Notes under the pieces: model-generated
Databases searched by the model: none
Told to the model about the DNA's origin: nothing
The model's input: the letters and a program-made list of their open reading frames with translations, nothing else
Assembly: GCF_008011855.1 (NCBI RefSeq)
Contig: NZ_VOUX01000006.1
Span: forward strand, 62,001-126,000
DNA length: 64,000 bases
Source: Serratia bockelmannii
GTDB lineage: Bacteria; Pseudomonadota; Gammaproteobacteria; Enterobacterales; Enterobacteriaceae
Reading direction: 5' to 3'
Shown here: piece after piece, positions 17,268 through 25,916 of the stretch
How positions within the stretch are numbered: position 1 is the stretch's first letter
How the letters are laid out: each line of letters begins with the position of its first letter
Translations under genes and position numbers: made by a program

Positions 17268-19256
17268 TCAAAAACGCGCACTGACGCCGACGTTATACAT
17301 AAACTGCTCGCCGCTGCTCAGCCCGCCGGTTTGCGAAACGGTGGCGAAGGCCGATACCCTGTCCGTCAACGGCATGTTGGCCCCCAGCGTGACATCCACC
17401 CAGTTTTTGTCCTGGCCCGCACTGTCGCGGGTGAACGAGGTTTGCGTCGATTTCAGGCCACCGCCGGCGCGGTAGACGTCGTCGCCGAACTGATGCTGAT
17501 AACTCACTTCCGCATAAGGGTTAAACACGCCGAATTGCGTATCCAGCCGCCAACCCAGCGCGCCGATCTGCGAGTGATAGGTTTGATCGTTGAAGCGCAT
17601 GGCGGTGCTGTCATCGCCATCTTCACCGTAGCCGGAAACGCGGCTGTAATCCCAGGCGAACTGCGCGACCGGCCCGGTGGTCAGGTAAGAGGCGATCGGG
17701 AAGTCATAGCCGGCGGTCACGCGCGCGCCCCACTGCTTGCCGGTGGTCGAACCAGTTTCGGTACGCGTCAGCGGCCCCAGCCGCATGCTGCGGCGGATGT
17801 CGTCATAATCCATCGTCGCATAGTGCAGATCGGCGTTGACCCAGCCCTGCTCGAATAGCGCCAGCGAACTGAAGGCTGACAGCAGCAGCCCGCGCGCCTT
17901 GTAATCAAAACGGCTGGAAGGATGCTGATCGTCGTTGGAACCGGCGATCAACGCACCGATCAACCAGCTGTCGGTCAGTTGATAGTCCACGCCGACGGTC
18001 AGGTTGTGGGTGGTGGCGTTGCCGTCCCCCGCCGCCCGATTATCGGCATAGTCGTAGTGCTGGCCGGCGTAGCCGCCGAACACGCCCAGCGAGCCCTGCG
18101 GGTTGTCGCCGTTGCGCAGCTGCTGGAAACGGCTGTCGAGCGTGGCGCGGCTGTCACGCGCCATCGCCGCCGTCGCCTGATTCAGCGCCACCACCTGCGC
18201 CGGGCCATCCAATACCGCCTGAATATAATCCGCAATCAGCAGGTGCGCCTGCGGGCTGGGGTGGAAATGGTCGGAGAACAGATAGGACTGGCCGGCGTCG
18301 AAGCCGGGCATGTCGGAACGGCAAACCGCCGAGGAAACGCCCGCCGGGCAAGCCATGCCGGCCGTGTTGGCGAAGCCGAACTGCGCCGGATTGGCGATCG
18401 CTTCGGCGAACAGCTTGTTGACGTCCACCCGCACGATATTGCCGCCCCCCTGCGCCAGCAGACGGTCTTCACTTTGATTATAGAAATCGGTCAGTTGAGC
18501 GGCCTGCGCGCTCAGGCTGTCATACGCCGCGATAAGCTGCGCGGCGATCGCCTGCTGCACCTGAGGAATGGCGCTGCCCTGCTTCGCCGCGGCGGCCAAC
18601 GCCGCGTGGATCGCCTGCGTGCGCGAAGCGTTGTCCGGGGTTGCCACCGAATTAAGCGTGGCATAGGCCGCCTGGATCGCCGCCCCCTGTACCGGCGGCA
18701 GCGCCTGCTGAATGATCAGTTCCATCAGCTGCGGCGTGGAGCCGATGTTCGGCACCGTCGGCACGATCACCGTGCCGGCACCGGCGTTCAGCAGCGAATG
18801 CACCTGCGCGGCGGCGGCCGCGGCACTGTTATAGGCCACGCCGGGCGCGGTAGCGGCATTCAGCGCCGCCGCCGCCAAATCGTTACCGCCGATCCAGTGA
18901 ATATACAAACCGTCGCCATCGGCCTGGCCGTTAACCCGATTCAGGTAGCGCTGCACCTGATCCTGGGTGTTGTCGACCGGGTTCAGGCCCGGCACCGCCA
19001 CGGCGCCGCCGGCGGCGTAGTTTTCACCGCCGTTGTCCGAGGCCACCAGCGCCGCGCCGATGCGTTGCGCCAACGCTTCGTCGTACAGCAGGTGCTGGTT
19101 GCCGTCATAGGTGAACCGGCCGTTGTTGCCGGTATCGCTCAGGCTATCGCCAAAGACGTACAGTTGATCGTACGCCTGAGCCGGAAGGGTCATACTGCAA
19201 AGCAACGCCACTGCAAGCGCCGCCGGGCGGGGCATGCACGTTATTTTTAGAGGCAT
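17268..19256 (-). CDS. Autotransporter GDSL esterase/lipase
   Basis: A 662-residue type Va secreted esterase, EstA-like. A signal peptide (about 1-28, ending LPAQA) is followed by an SGNH/GDSL hydrolase passenger. Block I has the catalytic serine in VFGDSLSDTGNN, the oxyanion Asn lies in IGGNDLAAAA, and block V has the Asp-His pair in SDHFHPSPQAH near residue 340. A C-terminal 12-strand autotransporter beta-barrel (about 390-662) ends with the barrel signature VGVSARF and a terminal Phe. The passenger probably stays tethered at the cell surface and hydrolyses acyl esters. ATG 19256 is chosen because AGGAG lies 8 bp upstream; 19280 and 19235 are alternatives. Single gene. Confidence 0.93.
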   Translation of the reverse strand: MPLKITCMPRPAALAVALLCSMTLPAQAYDQLYVFGDSLSDTGNNGRFTYDGNQHLLYDEALAQRIGAALVASDNGGENYAAGGAVAVPGLNPVDNTQDQVQRYLNRVNGQADGDGLYIHWIGGNDLAAAALNAATAPGVAYNSAAAAAAQVHSLLNAGAGTVIVPTVPNIGSTPQLMELIIQQALPPVQGAAIQAAYATLNSVATPDNASRTQAIHAALAAAAKQGSAIPQVQQAIAAQLIAAYDSLSAQAAQLTDFYNQSEDRLLAQGGGNIVRVDVNKLFAEAIANPAQFGFANTAGMACPAGVSSAVCRSDMPGFDAGQSYLFSDHFHPSPQAHLLIADYIQAVLDGPAQVVALNQATAAMARDSRATLDSRFQQLRNGDNPQGSLGVFGGYAGQHYDYADNRAAGDGNATTHNLTVGVDYQLTDSWLIGALIAGSNDDQHPSSRFDYKARGLLLSAFSSLALFEQGWVNADLHYATMDYDDIRRSMRLGPLTRTETGSTTGKQWGARVTAGYDFPIASYLTTGPVAQFAWDYSRVSGYGEDGDDSTAMRFNDQTYHSQIGALGWRLDTQFGVFNPYAEVSYQHQFGDDVYRAGGGLKSTQTSFTRDSAGQDKNWVDVTLGANMPLTDRVSAFATVSQTGGLSSGEQFMYNVGVSARF

Positions 19257-19452
19257 GAATCGACTCCTGAGAGCCTGCAAATGAAGGCAATGTCGTTTTT
19301 ATCGTTGGCCGGTTTTCCACCGGCCATGTAGTAACTATTGTCGGCTTTTTCACCACGTCAAGCGGGCTGATGACAAAACAATCAGAGGCTTGCCAAGTTC
19401 GGCGCTTCGAGCGATGATTACTGTTCATAAACACAGCATAAGGACAGTCAGG

Positions 19453-20019
19453 ATGGCAGACGAACGTTGCGGTTGGGTGACGGCCGATCCGTTGTATCTC
19501 GAGTATCACGACAAGGAATGGGGCGCGCCCACCACCGACGCGCGCGAGCTGTTTGAAATGCTGTGCCTGGAGGGGCAGCAGGCCGGCCTTTCCTGGATCA
19601 CCGTCCTGAAAAAGCGCGAGAATTACCGGCGTGCTTTCCATGGTTTCGATCCGCAGCGGGTCGCCGCCATGACCGAGCAGGACGTGGAAAATCTGCTGCA
19701 GGACAGCGGCATTATCCGCCACCGCGGCAAGATAGAAGCCATCATCACCAACGCCAAAGCCTATCTGGCGATGGAGGCGTCCGGCGAGAATTTCGTTACC
19801 TTCATCTGGGACTTCGTCGGCGGCCGGCCGCAGCTCAACCGCTGGCAGGCGCTGAGCCAGGTGCCGGCTAAAACCGAGCAGTCCGACGCCATGTCCAAAG
19901 CGTTGAAAAAGCGCGGCTTCAAGTTTATCGGCTCCACGATCTGTTACGCCTTCATGCAGGCCAGCGGGCTGGTGAACGATCATCTCACGGGGTGCATGTG
20001 CTACCCAAAGCCACGGTGA
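19453..20019 (+). CDS. tag: DNA-3-methyladenine glycosylase I
   Basis: Base-excision repair glycosylase that removes 3-methyladenine from alkylated DNA. The 188-residue product matches E. coli Tag. It has the N-terminal ERCGW (zinc Cys), YHDKEWG (zinc His), the catalytic-pocket segment LCLEGQQAGLSWITVLKKRENYR, and the C-terminal zinc pair in VNDHLTGCMCYP. ATG 19453 matches the family start; the frame upstream to 19390 does not. Its TGA overlaps the GTG start of yiaC, so the two are translationally coupled. Confidence 0.96.
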   Translation: MADERCGWVTADPLYLEYHDKEWGAPTTDARELFEMLCLEGQQAGLSWITVLKKRENYRRAFHGFDPQRVAAMTEQDVENLLQDSGIIRHRGKIEAIITNAKAYLAMEASGENFVTFIWDFVGGRPQLNRWQALSQVPAKTEQSDAMSKALKKRGFKFIGSTICYAFMQASGLVNDHLTGCMCYPKPR

Positions 20020-20468
20020 TCCGCCCCTGTGGCCCAGAGGATATCGAACGGCTGATGGCGCTGTGGCTGCCCAGCACCATCGCCGCCCATCCGTTCGTGG
20101 CGGAAAAATACTGGCATGAGAGCGCCGCACTGGTGCGGGAAAACTACCTGCCGCGCGCGCAAAGCTGGGCCTGCTGGCATAACGACGAGATCGTCGGCTT
20201 TATCAGCGTGCTGGACGAGCAGTTCATCGGCGCGCTGTTCGTCGATCGGGCGTATCACGGCCGCGGCGTCGCCCAGGCGCTGATGACGCACGTGCAGCAG
20301 CGCTACCGCCGGCTCAGCCTGGAGGTGTATCAGCAGAACCTGCGAGCCTGCGCGTTCTACCACAAGCACGGTTTTCAGGTGACGCAACGTCTGTTTAACG
20401 ACGAAACCCAAGCCTATACGCTGATCATGAACTGGCCGGCAATCGAGAATTCAACCGGTTACGGTTAA
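20016..20468 (+). CDS. yiaC: GNAT acetyltransferase YiaC
   Basis: A 150-residue GNAT-fold N-acetyltransferase matching E. coli YiaC, which acetylates protein lysines. The acetyl-CoA loop is VDRAYHGRGVAQALM, and SLEVYQQNLRACAFYHKHGF is the family C-terminal motif. I prefer the GTG at 20016 because it gives the start (M)IRPCGPEDIE aligned with E. coli MIREAQRSEL, and because GTGA overlaps the tag stop. An ATG at 19992 would add eight residues. Same tag-yiaC order as in E. coli. Confidence 0.9.
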   Translation: MIRPCGPEDIERLMALWLPSTIAAHPFVAEKYWHESAALVRENYLPRAQSWACWHNDEIVGFISVLDEQFIGALFVDRAYHGRGVAQALMTHVQQRYRRLSLEVYQQNLRACAFYHKHGFQVTQRLFNDETQAYTLIMNWPAIENSTGYG

Positions 20469-20590
20469 AAAAGGCGCATTCGCGCCCTGGCGGCGCGCAA
20501 TTAGGAATCCGCTGCATGGCGCCGCCCGGCGTTTTATCGCATAACTCCCCCAGCACTTACCCGCGCTCATCATTTGTCACGTTTTTCTCC

Positions 20591-20618
20591 GGAACTGCCG
20601 GCGAGCCAACGCGTCATA
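20591..20618 (+). promoter_or_regulatory. Weak sigma-E-like promoter upstream of yiaD
   Basis: GGAACT at 20591-20596 lies about 16 bp before TCATA. The -35 matches the sigma-E consensus GGAACTT in six of seven bases; the -10 match is poor. This is a suggestion only, made because yiaD codes for an envelope protein. Confidence 0.22.
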
Positions 20619-20714
20619 GTAGCGCGGTGATGCGGGCCCCACCTGCGTCGCCTACTTTTTGCGCCCCCGTGTTGGGCCGGCGCGTACAGAATTGATGCCA
20701 TTAAGGACAAGAAC

Positions 20715-21377
20715 ATGAAAAAACGCATTGCAATTATTGCCGGCGCAGTGAGCGTCGCGCTCACGCTGTCGGCCTGTACCACCAACCCTTACACCGGCGA
20801 ATCCGAAGTCGGTAAATCCGGCATCGGCGCGGGCCTCGGTGCCGCACTGGGCGCCGGCGTCGGCGTGCTGTCCTCTTCCAAGAAAGATCGCGGCAAGGGC
20901 GCGCTGATCGGCGCAGCGGCCGGTGCAGCCCTCGGCGGCGGCGCAGGCTATTACATGGACGTGCAGGAAGCCAAACTGCGCGACAAGATGAAAGGTACCG
21001 GCGTCAGCGTCACCCGCCAGGGCGACAACATCGTGCTGAACATGCCGAATAATGTGACCTTCGACAGCAGCAGCGCCACGCTGAAACCGGCGGGCGCCAA
21101 CACCCTGACCGGCGTCGCCATGGTGCTGAAAGAGTATCCGAAAACCGCGGTCAACGTGGTCGGCTACACCGACAGCACCGGCTCCCGCTCGCTCAACATG
21201 AACCTGTCGCAGCAGCGCGCCGACGGCGTAGCCAGCGCGCTGATCACCCAGGGCGTGGCGGCGAACCGTATCCGCACCACCGGTGCCGGCCCGGACAACC
21301 CGATCGCCTCCAACAGCACCGCGGAAGGCAAGGCGCAAAACCGCCGCGTCGAGATCACCCTCAGCCCGCTGCAGTAA
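20715..21377 (+). CDS. yiaD: OmpA-family lipoprotein YiaD
   Basis: A 220-residue outer-membrane lipoprotein. The signal sequence ends in the lipobox LSAC (about 18-21). Next comes a Gly/Ala-rich glycine-zipper segment (GAGLGAALGAGVG, GALIGAAAGAALGGGAGYYMD), then a C-terminal OmpA-like peptidoglycan-binding domain with NVVGYTDSTGSRSLNMNLSQ and GKAQNRRVEI. YiaD in E. coli suppresses an outer-membrane assembly defect when overproduced, consistent with an envelope-integrity role. ATG 20715 follows AAGGAC. Single gene. Confidence 0.95.
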   Translation: MKKRIAIIAGAVSVALTLSACTTNPYTGESEVGKSGIGAGLGAALGAGVGVLSSSKKDRGKGALIGAAAGAALGGGAGYYMDVQEAKLRDKMKGTGVSVTRQGDNIVLNMPNNVTFDSSSATLKPAGANTLTGVAMVLKEYPKTAVNVVGYTDSTGSRSLNMNLSQQRADGVASALITQGVAANRIRTTGAGPDNPIASNSTAEGKAQNRRVEITLSPLQ

Positions 21378-21501
21378 TCCCGTGCGGGGCGCCACCGGTG
21401 CCCCGCCTCTACCTCCCGACTTTCTCCTTATCCTTCAACATTCCCGCTCGCACATCGGGTATGGTAGTCTCCTTGGCAATTAACCGCAGGAGGGATCGGC
21501 T

Positions 21502-22536
21502 GTGAGCACAGGCAAGGCAACGCGCACCTCAGGACGCGCTACCATCAGCGATGTGGCCAGCATCGCCAAAACCGGCAAGACCAGCGTGTCGCGCTATCTG
21601 AATGGTGAACAGCACCTGCTTTCCGACGATCTCAAACAGCGCATCGAACAGGCTATCCAGCAGCTCGACTACCGGCCAAGCCAGATGGCGCGCAGCCTGA
21701 AGGGCGGCCAGACCCGCCTGATCGGCCTGATCCTCGCCGATATCACCAACCCCTATTCGGTGGACGTGATGCGCGGCATCGAGGCCGCCTGCCGTCAACA
21801 CGGTTTTACCCTGCTGGTGTGTAACACCAACAACGAAGTCAATCAGGAACAGCACTACCTGCAGCTGCTCAGCAGTTACCGGGTAGAAGGCATCGTGGTC
21901 AACGCGGTCGGCATGCGCGAGGAAGCATTATCCACGCTGCAACAGTCGATGCTGCCGATGGTGCTGATCGATCGAAAAATCCCCGACTTCGCCTGCGACG
22001 TGGTGGGCCTGAACAACCGCGAAGCCGCCACCGTCGCCACCGAACACCTGCTGCAACAAGGTTTCGAAGCGATCCTGTTCCTCAGCGAGCCGCTCGGTAC
22101 GGTCAATACCCGTCTCGAACGCCTGCACGCCTTCAGACATACCATGGCGCAGCACCCCGCGCTGTTGGCGGAGCAGGCCGAAACGCCGCTCAACGATCGG
22201 CAGAAGCTGGAGCAGGTGCTGAGCGATTTCAGCGGCCGCCATCGCGGCATGCGCAAAGCGGTGATCTCCGCCAACGGCGCCCTGACGCTGCAGGTGGCGC
22301 GCGCCATGCGTCGGCTCGGCATCCAGTGGGGCAACGACATCGGCCTGCTGGGCTTTGACGAGCTGGAGTGGGCGGAGCTGGCGGGCGTCGGCATCACCAC
22401 GCTGAAACAACCTACCTACCAAATGGGACACGCGGCGCTGGAGCGGCTGGTGCAGCGCATTCAGGGCCTGGCCACCCCCAGCGGCGAGCAGATGTTCTCC
22501 GGCGAGCTGATCGTCCGCGGCTCCACCACCCGCTAA
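21502..22536 (+). CDS. ptxS: LacI-family repressor of 2-ketogluconate genes (PtxS-like)
   Basis: A 344-residue LacI/GalR regulator. The N-terminal helix-turn-helix is TISDVASIAKTGKTSVSRYLNG (about 14-35), followed by the hinge helix SQMARSLKGGQTRLIGLI and a periplasmic-binding-protein-like sensor domain. It precedes kguE-kguK-kguT-ghrB, and a perfect palindrome TGGAACCGGTTCCA, close to the PtxS operator of Pseudomonas (TGAAACCGGTTTCA), lies in front of kguE. I therefore call it the kgu repressor, with 2-ketogluconate as the likely inducer. The start is GTG with AGGAGG at 21488-21493. The symbol is by analogy. Confidence 0.82.
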   Translation: MSTGKATRTSGRATISDVASIAKTGKTSVSRYLNGEQHLLSDDLKQRIEQAIQQLDYRPSQMARSLKGGQTRLIGLILADITNPYSVDVMRGIEAACRQHGFTLLVCNTNNEVNQEQHYLQLLSSYRVEGIVVNAVGMREEALSTLQQSMLPMVLIDRKIPDFACDVVGLNNREAATVATEHLLQQGFEAILFLSEPLGTVNTRLERLHAFRHTMAQHPALLAEQAETPLNDRQKLEQVLSDFSGRHRGMRKAVISANGALTLQVARAMRRLGIQWGNDIGLLGFDELEWAELAGVGITTLKQPTYQMGHAALERLVQRIQGLATPSGEQMFSGELIVRGSTTR

Positions 22537-22601
22537 TCCACCTTCTCCGGGGCCGTTGACTGCCCCGCCTCTATCTGAATCGGCTGTTTTTTGCTCAGCT
22601 T

Positions 22602-22617
22602 CGTGATTGCGATCATA
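22602..22617 (+). promoter_or_regulatory. CRP-like site upstream of kguE
   Basis: CGTGA-N6-TCATA: eight of ten core bases match TGTGA-N6-TCACA. Its position 40 bp upstream of the PtxS operator would suit CRP activation of the kgu operon. Confidence 0.45.
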
Positions 22618-22641
22618 TTTTTACACTCTGTCGCTTTTCGC

Positions 22642-22655
22642 TGGAACCGGTTCCA
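22642..22655 (+). promoter_or_regulatory. PtxS/LacI-type operator
   Basis: The perfect 14-bp palindrome TGGAACCGGTTCCA has the central CpG of LacI-family operators and differs from the known PtxS site at two symmetric bases. A second CCGG-centred palindrome, TACCGGTA, lies 18 bp downstream (22663-22670) and may be a weaker half of a double operator. Confidence 0.75.
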
Positions 22656-22708
22656 TTTAACGTACCGGTAACAGCAGCGGCGGCGACAATGCCGCCTCAG
22701 GAGTCAAA

Positions 22709-23461
22709 ATGAAAACAGAAATCATCGTGGTCACCGGCGCCTACGGCACCGATACCGTCAAACAACACGGCGGCCAGCGCGCGCTGTTGCCCATCATCGC
22801 CGGCGCGGGCGCCGACGGAGTGGAGATCCGCCGCGAACTGTTCACCGCCGGTGAACTAGACAGCCTGCCGGCGCTGGCGCAAGAGATCGATCGCCAGCAG
22901 CTGTTCGCCGTCTATTCCGCCCCTGAGGCGCTGTTCACACCGCAACATACGCTGAACCCCAACCTGTCGGCGCTGCTGGCGGAAGCGCAGGCGCTGAACG
23001 CGCGCCAGCTGAAGCTCTCCCTCGGCCATTTCCGCCCCGGCTTCGATTTTACCGAGTTGAAAGTGGCGCTGGAGCAACACCCGGTCAAGCTGGTGGTCGA
23101 GAACGACCAAACGCCGGACTGCGGCATTTTGTCGATGCTGAACGCCTTTTTCCACGCCGCGGAAGATAGCCACCTGCCGGTCAGCATGACCTTCGATATG
23201 GCCAACTGGCTGTGGGTGGGGCAAGACGCCTTCGCCGCCGCCGAACGCCTGGCCCGCCACGTCGGTTACGTGCACGTCAAAGCCGCCACCCAAGGCCCGC
23301 GCGGCTGGCGCGCCGTCGCGCTGGACGAGACCGACGGCAGCTGGCGCGACCTGCTGGCCCGCCTGCCGCACGATGTGCCGCGCGGTATCGAATTCCCGTT
23401 GCAGGGCGATGACCTGGAAGCCGTCACCCGCCATTACGTCAATATCTTGCGTGCGGAGTAA
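22709..23461 (+). CDS. kguE: KguE-like TIM-barrel epimerase/isomerase
   Basis: A 250-residue sugar-phosphate isomerase/epimerase-like (AP endonuclease 2 superfamily) TIM barrel. Metal-site segments are visible: KLVVENDQT, VSMTFDMANWLW and GYVHVKAATQ. It corresponds to KguE of the Pseudomonas kguEKTD operon for 2-ketogluconate use, where the exact reaction of KguE is unsettled. It is the first gene of the operon behind the PtxS-type operator; Shine-Dalgarno CAGGAG precedes ATG 22709. Only 4 bp separate its stop from kguK. Confidence 0.85.
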   Translation: MKTEIIVVTGAYGTDTVKQHGGQRALLPIIAGAGADGVEIRRELFTAGELDSLPALAQEIDRQQLFAVYSAPEALFTPQHTLNPNLSALLAEAQALNARQLKLSLGHFRPGFDFTELKVALEQHPVKLVVENDQTPDCGILSMLNAFFHAAEDSHLPVSMTFDMANWLWVGQDAFAAAERLARHVGYVHVKAATQGPRGWRAVALDETDGSWRDLLARLPHDVPRGIEFPLQGDDLEAVTRHYVNILRAE

Positions 23462-23465
23462 CCCC

Positions 23466-24434
23466 ATGATGACAACGTTAACGGCAACAACGGCGCAGCA
23501 GGCGCCCCTGGATGTGGTCACGCTGGGTGAAGCCATGGCGATGTTCGTGGCGGCACAAACCGGCGATCTGGCGGAGGTGGAAACCTTCACCAAACGCATC
23601 GCCGGCGCCGAACTGAACGTGGCGATCGGCCTGGCGCGTCTGGGTATGAACGTCGGCTGGGTCAGCCGCGTCGGCAACGATTCGTTCGGGCGCTTCACCC
23701 TGCAGCAGTTGAAAAAAGAAGGCATCAATTACCGGCAGGTGACGGTCGACGGCCACTACCCCACCGGTTTTCAGGTGAAATCCAAAACCACCGATGGTAC
23801 CGATCCCAGTGTGGAGTATTTCCGCAAGGGCTCGGCGGCCAGCCACCTGTCGATTGCCGATTTCAACCGCGAGTATTTCGGTTCCGCGCGCCACCTGCAC
23901 CTGAGCGGCGTGGCGGCGGCGCTGTCCAGCGAGTCGCTGGCGCTGTGCCACCATGCGGCGCGCGAGATGCGTGCCATGGGTAAAACCATTTCGTTCGATC
24001 CCAATCTGCGCCCGGTGCTGTGGCCCAGCCGCGAGGTGATGATCGAGCAGCTGAACCAGCTGGCGTTCGCCGCCGACTGGGTTCTGCCGGGGTTGAAAGA
24101 GGGACAGATCCTCACCGGCCAGTCGACACCGGAAGGCATCGCCGATTTCTATCTGGAGCGCGGCGTGCAGGCGGTGATCATCAAAACCGGCCCGGACGGC
24201 GCCTGGTTTAAAACCGCCGCCGGCGATAAAGCGGCAGTGGCCGCGGTCAAGGTCGACAACGTAGTGGATACCGTCGGCGCCGGTGACGGCTTTGCCGTCG
24301 GCACCCTCAGCGCCCTGCTGGAAGGCAAAACGCTAATACAGGCAGTGCAGCGCGGCAACAAAATCGGCTCGCTGGCGATCCAGGCCATCGGCGACAGCGA
24401 AGGCCTGCCGACCCGTGCGGCGCTGGCCGAATAA
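23466..24434 (+). CDS. kguK: 2-Ketogluconokinase (PfkB family)
   Basis: A 322-residue PfkB/ribokinase-family sugar kinase, expected to phosphorylate 2-keto-D-gluconate to 2-keto-6-phosphogluconate with ATP. The N-terminal signature is TLGEAMAMFVA, with KRIAGAELNVAIGLARLG. The C-terminal PfkB motif with catalytic Asp is VDTVGAGDGFAVGTLSALL. ATG 23466 is taken because GGAG lies at 23455-23458 and the upstream frame is inside kguE. The substrate is inferred from context; 2-keto-3-deoxygluconate kinases have the same fold. Confidence 0.87.
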   Translation: MMTTLTATTAQQAPLDVVTLGEAMAMFVAAQTGDLAEVETFTKRIAGAELNVAIGLARLGMNVGWVSRVGNDSFGRFTLQQLKKEGINYRQVTVDGHYPTGFQVKSKTTDGTDPSVEYFRKGSAASHLSIADFNREYFGSARHLHLSGVAAALSSESLALCHHAAREMRAMGKTISFDPNLRPVLWPSREVMIEQLNQLAFAADWVLPGLKEGQILTGQSTPEGIADFYLERGVQAVIIKTGPDGAWFKTAAGDKAAVAAVKVDNVVDTVGAGDGFAVGTLSALLEGKTLIQAVQRGNKIGSLAIQAIGDSEGLPTRAALAE

Positions 24435-24508
24435 CAATAAAAAAAACGACTTCTCCGCATGACGTCAGCCTCTGGCCCTACAACCGGGACGCGTCGGGAG
24501 AGCATCTG

Positions 24509-24547
24509 CCCCTTCGTCTTTCACGCCCAGCGTGCCGGGCGAAGGGG
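24509..24547 (+). repeat. Intercistronic hairpin between kguK and kguT
   Basis: CCCCTTCG (24509-24516) pairs with CGAAGGGG (24540-24547), with an inner stem GCCC/GGGC (24525-24528 and 24537-24540). There is no T tract, so it is more likely an mRNA stabiliser or processing signal inside the operon than a terminator. Confidence 0.6.
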
Positions 24548-24574
24548 ATGCAACACCACTGAAGGATACTGAAC

Positions 24575-25843
24575 ATGAACAAAGCGACTGTCGCGGCCAA
24601 ACGCTGGTGGTACATCATGCCCATCGTGTTTATCACCTACAGCCTGGCCTATCTCGATCGCGCCAACTTCAGCTTCGCCTCTGCCGCCGGCATCAATGAA
24701 GATCTCGGCATCACCAAAGGCATGGCCTCGCTGCTGGGCGCGCTGTTTTTCCTCGGTTATTTCTTCTTCCAAATTCCCGGCGCCATCTACGCCGAACGTC
24801 GCAGCGTCAAAAAACTGATCTTCTGGTGCCTGATCCTGTGGGGCGGCTGCGCCTCGCTGACCGGCGTGGTCAGCAATATTCCGATGCTGGCCGCCATCCG
24901 CTTTATCCTCGGCGTGGTGGAAGCGGCGGTGATGCCGGCGATGCTGATCTACATCAGCAACTGGTTCACCAAATCGGAGCGGTCACGCGCCAATACCTTC
25001 CTGATCCTCGGCAACCCGGTGACGGTGCTGTGGATGTCGGTGGTGTCCGGTTACCTGATCCACGCCTTCGGCTGGCGTGAAATGTTCATCATCGAGGGCA
25101 TTCCGGCGGTTATCTGGGCGTTCTGCTGGTGGGTGCTGGCGAAAGACAAACCGGCGCAGGCCGGCTGGCTGAGCGCCGATGAGAAACAGGCGCTGCAGCA
25201 GCAGCTGGACGAAGAGCAAAAAGGCATCAAGGCCGTGCGCAACTACGGCGAAGCCTTCCGCTCACGCAACGTGATCCTGCTGTGCGTGCAGTACTTCGCC
25301 TGGAGCATCGGCGTGTACGGCTTCGTGCTGTGGCTGCCTTCCATCCTGCGCAGCGGCATGCAGATGGGCATGGTGGAGGCCGGCTGGCTGTCGGCGGTGC
25401 CTTACCTGGCGGCGACCATCGCCATGATCGTGGTCTCCTGGGCGTCGGACAAAATGCAAAACCGCAAGCTGTTTGTCTGGCCGCTGCTGCTGATCGGCGC
25501 GCTGGCGTTCTTCGGTTCTTACGCCGTCGGCGCCAACCATTTCTGGATCTCCTACGGCCTGCTGGTGGTCGCCGGCGCCGCGATGTACGCCCCCTACGGG
25601 CCGTTCTTCGCCATCATTCCGGAAATGCTGCCGAAAAACGTCGCCGGCGGCGCTATGGCGCTGATCAACAGCATGGGCGCGCTGGGTTCGTTCTTCGGTT
25701 CGTGGTTCGTCGGCTATCTGAATGGCGCCACCGGCAGCCCGGCGGCTTCCTATATGTTCATGGCCATCGCACTGGTGGTGGCGGTGGTGCTGACGCTGAT
25801 CGTCAAGCCCGCCCGCAACGAGATCCAGCCGCAATTGGCTTGA
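24575..25843 (+). CDS. kguT: 2-Ketogluconate transporter (MFS, ACS family)
   Basis: A 422-residue major facilitator of the anion:cation symporter family with about 12 transmembrane helices. Typical motifs include LDRANFSFASAAGINEDLGITKGMASLLGA and the family pattern RFILGVVEAAVMPAM with WFTKSERSRAN. It has a central hydrophilic loop (ADEKQALQQQLDEEQKGIK). Together with kguK and ghrB it fits proton-coupled uptake of 2-ketogluconate. ATG 24575 follows GAAGGATA. It lies 140 bp after kguK, with a hairpin in the gap. Confidence 0.88.
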   Translation: MNKATVAAKRWWYIMPIVFITYSLAYLDRANFSFASAAGINEDLGITKGMASLLGALFFLGYFFFQIPGAIYAERRSVKKLIFWCLILWGGCASLTGVVSNIPMLAAIRFILGVVEAAVMPAMLIYISNWFTKSERSRANTFLILGNPVTVLWMSVVSGYLIHAFGWREMFIIEGIPAVIWAFCWWVLAKDKPAQAGWLSADEKQALQQQLDEEQKGIKAVRNYGEAFRSRNVILLCVQYFAWSIGVYGFVLWLPSILRSGMQMGMVEAGWLSAVPYLAATIAMIVVSWASDKMQNRKLFVWPLLLIGALAFFGSYAVGANHFWISYGLLVVAGAAMYAPYGPFFAIIPEMLPKNVAGGAMALINSMGALGSFFGSWFVGYLNGATGSPAASYMFMAIALVVAVVLTLIVKPARNEIQPQLA

Positions 25844-25916
25844 TCCGGTTATACTTTTTATCTGTTAACCCAACCGGGGGGGCACCATGCCCCCTTTGGC
25901 CCAGCTGGAGTTCGTG

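Noticed and set aside
22550-22566. A Rho-independent terminator after ptxS
   Set aside because: The GGGGC/GCCCC stem is only five pairs and has no adjacent T tract.
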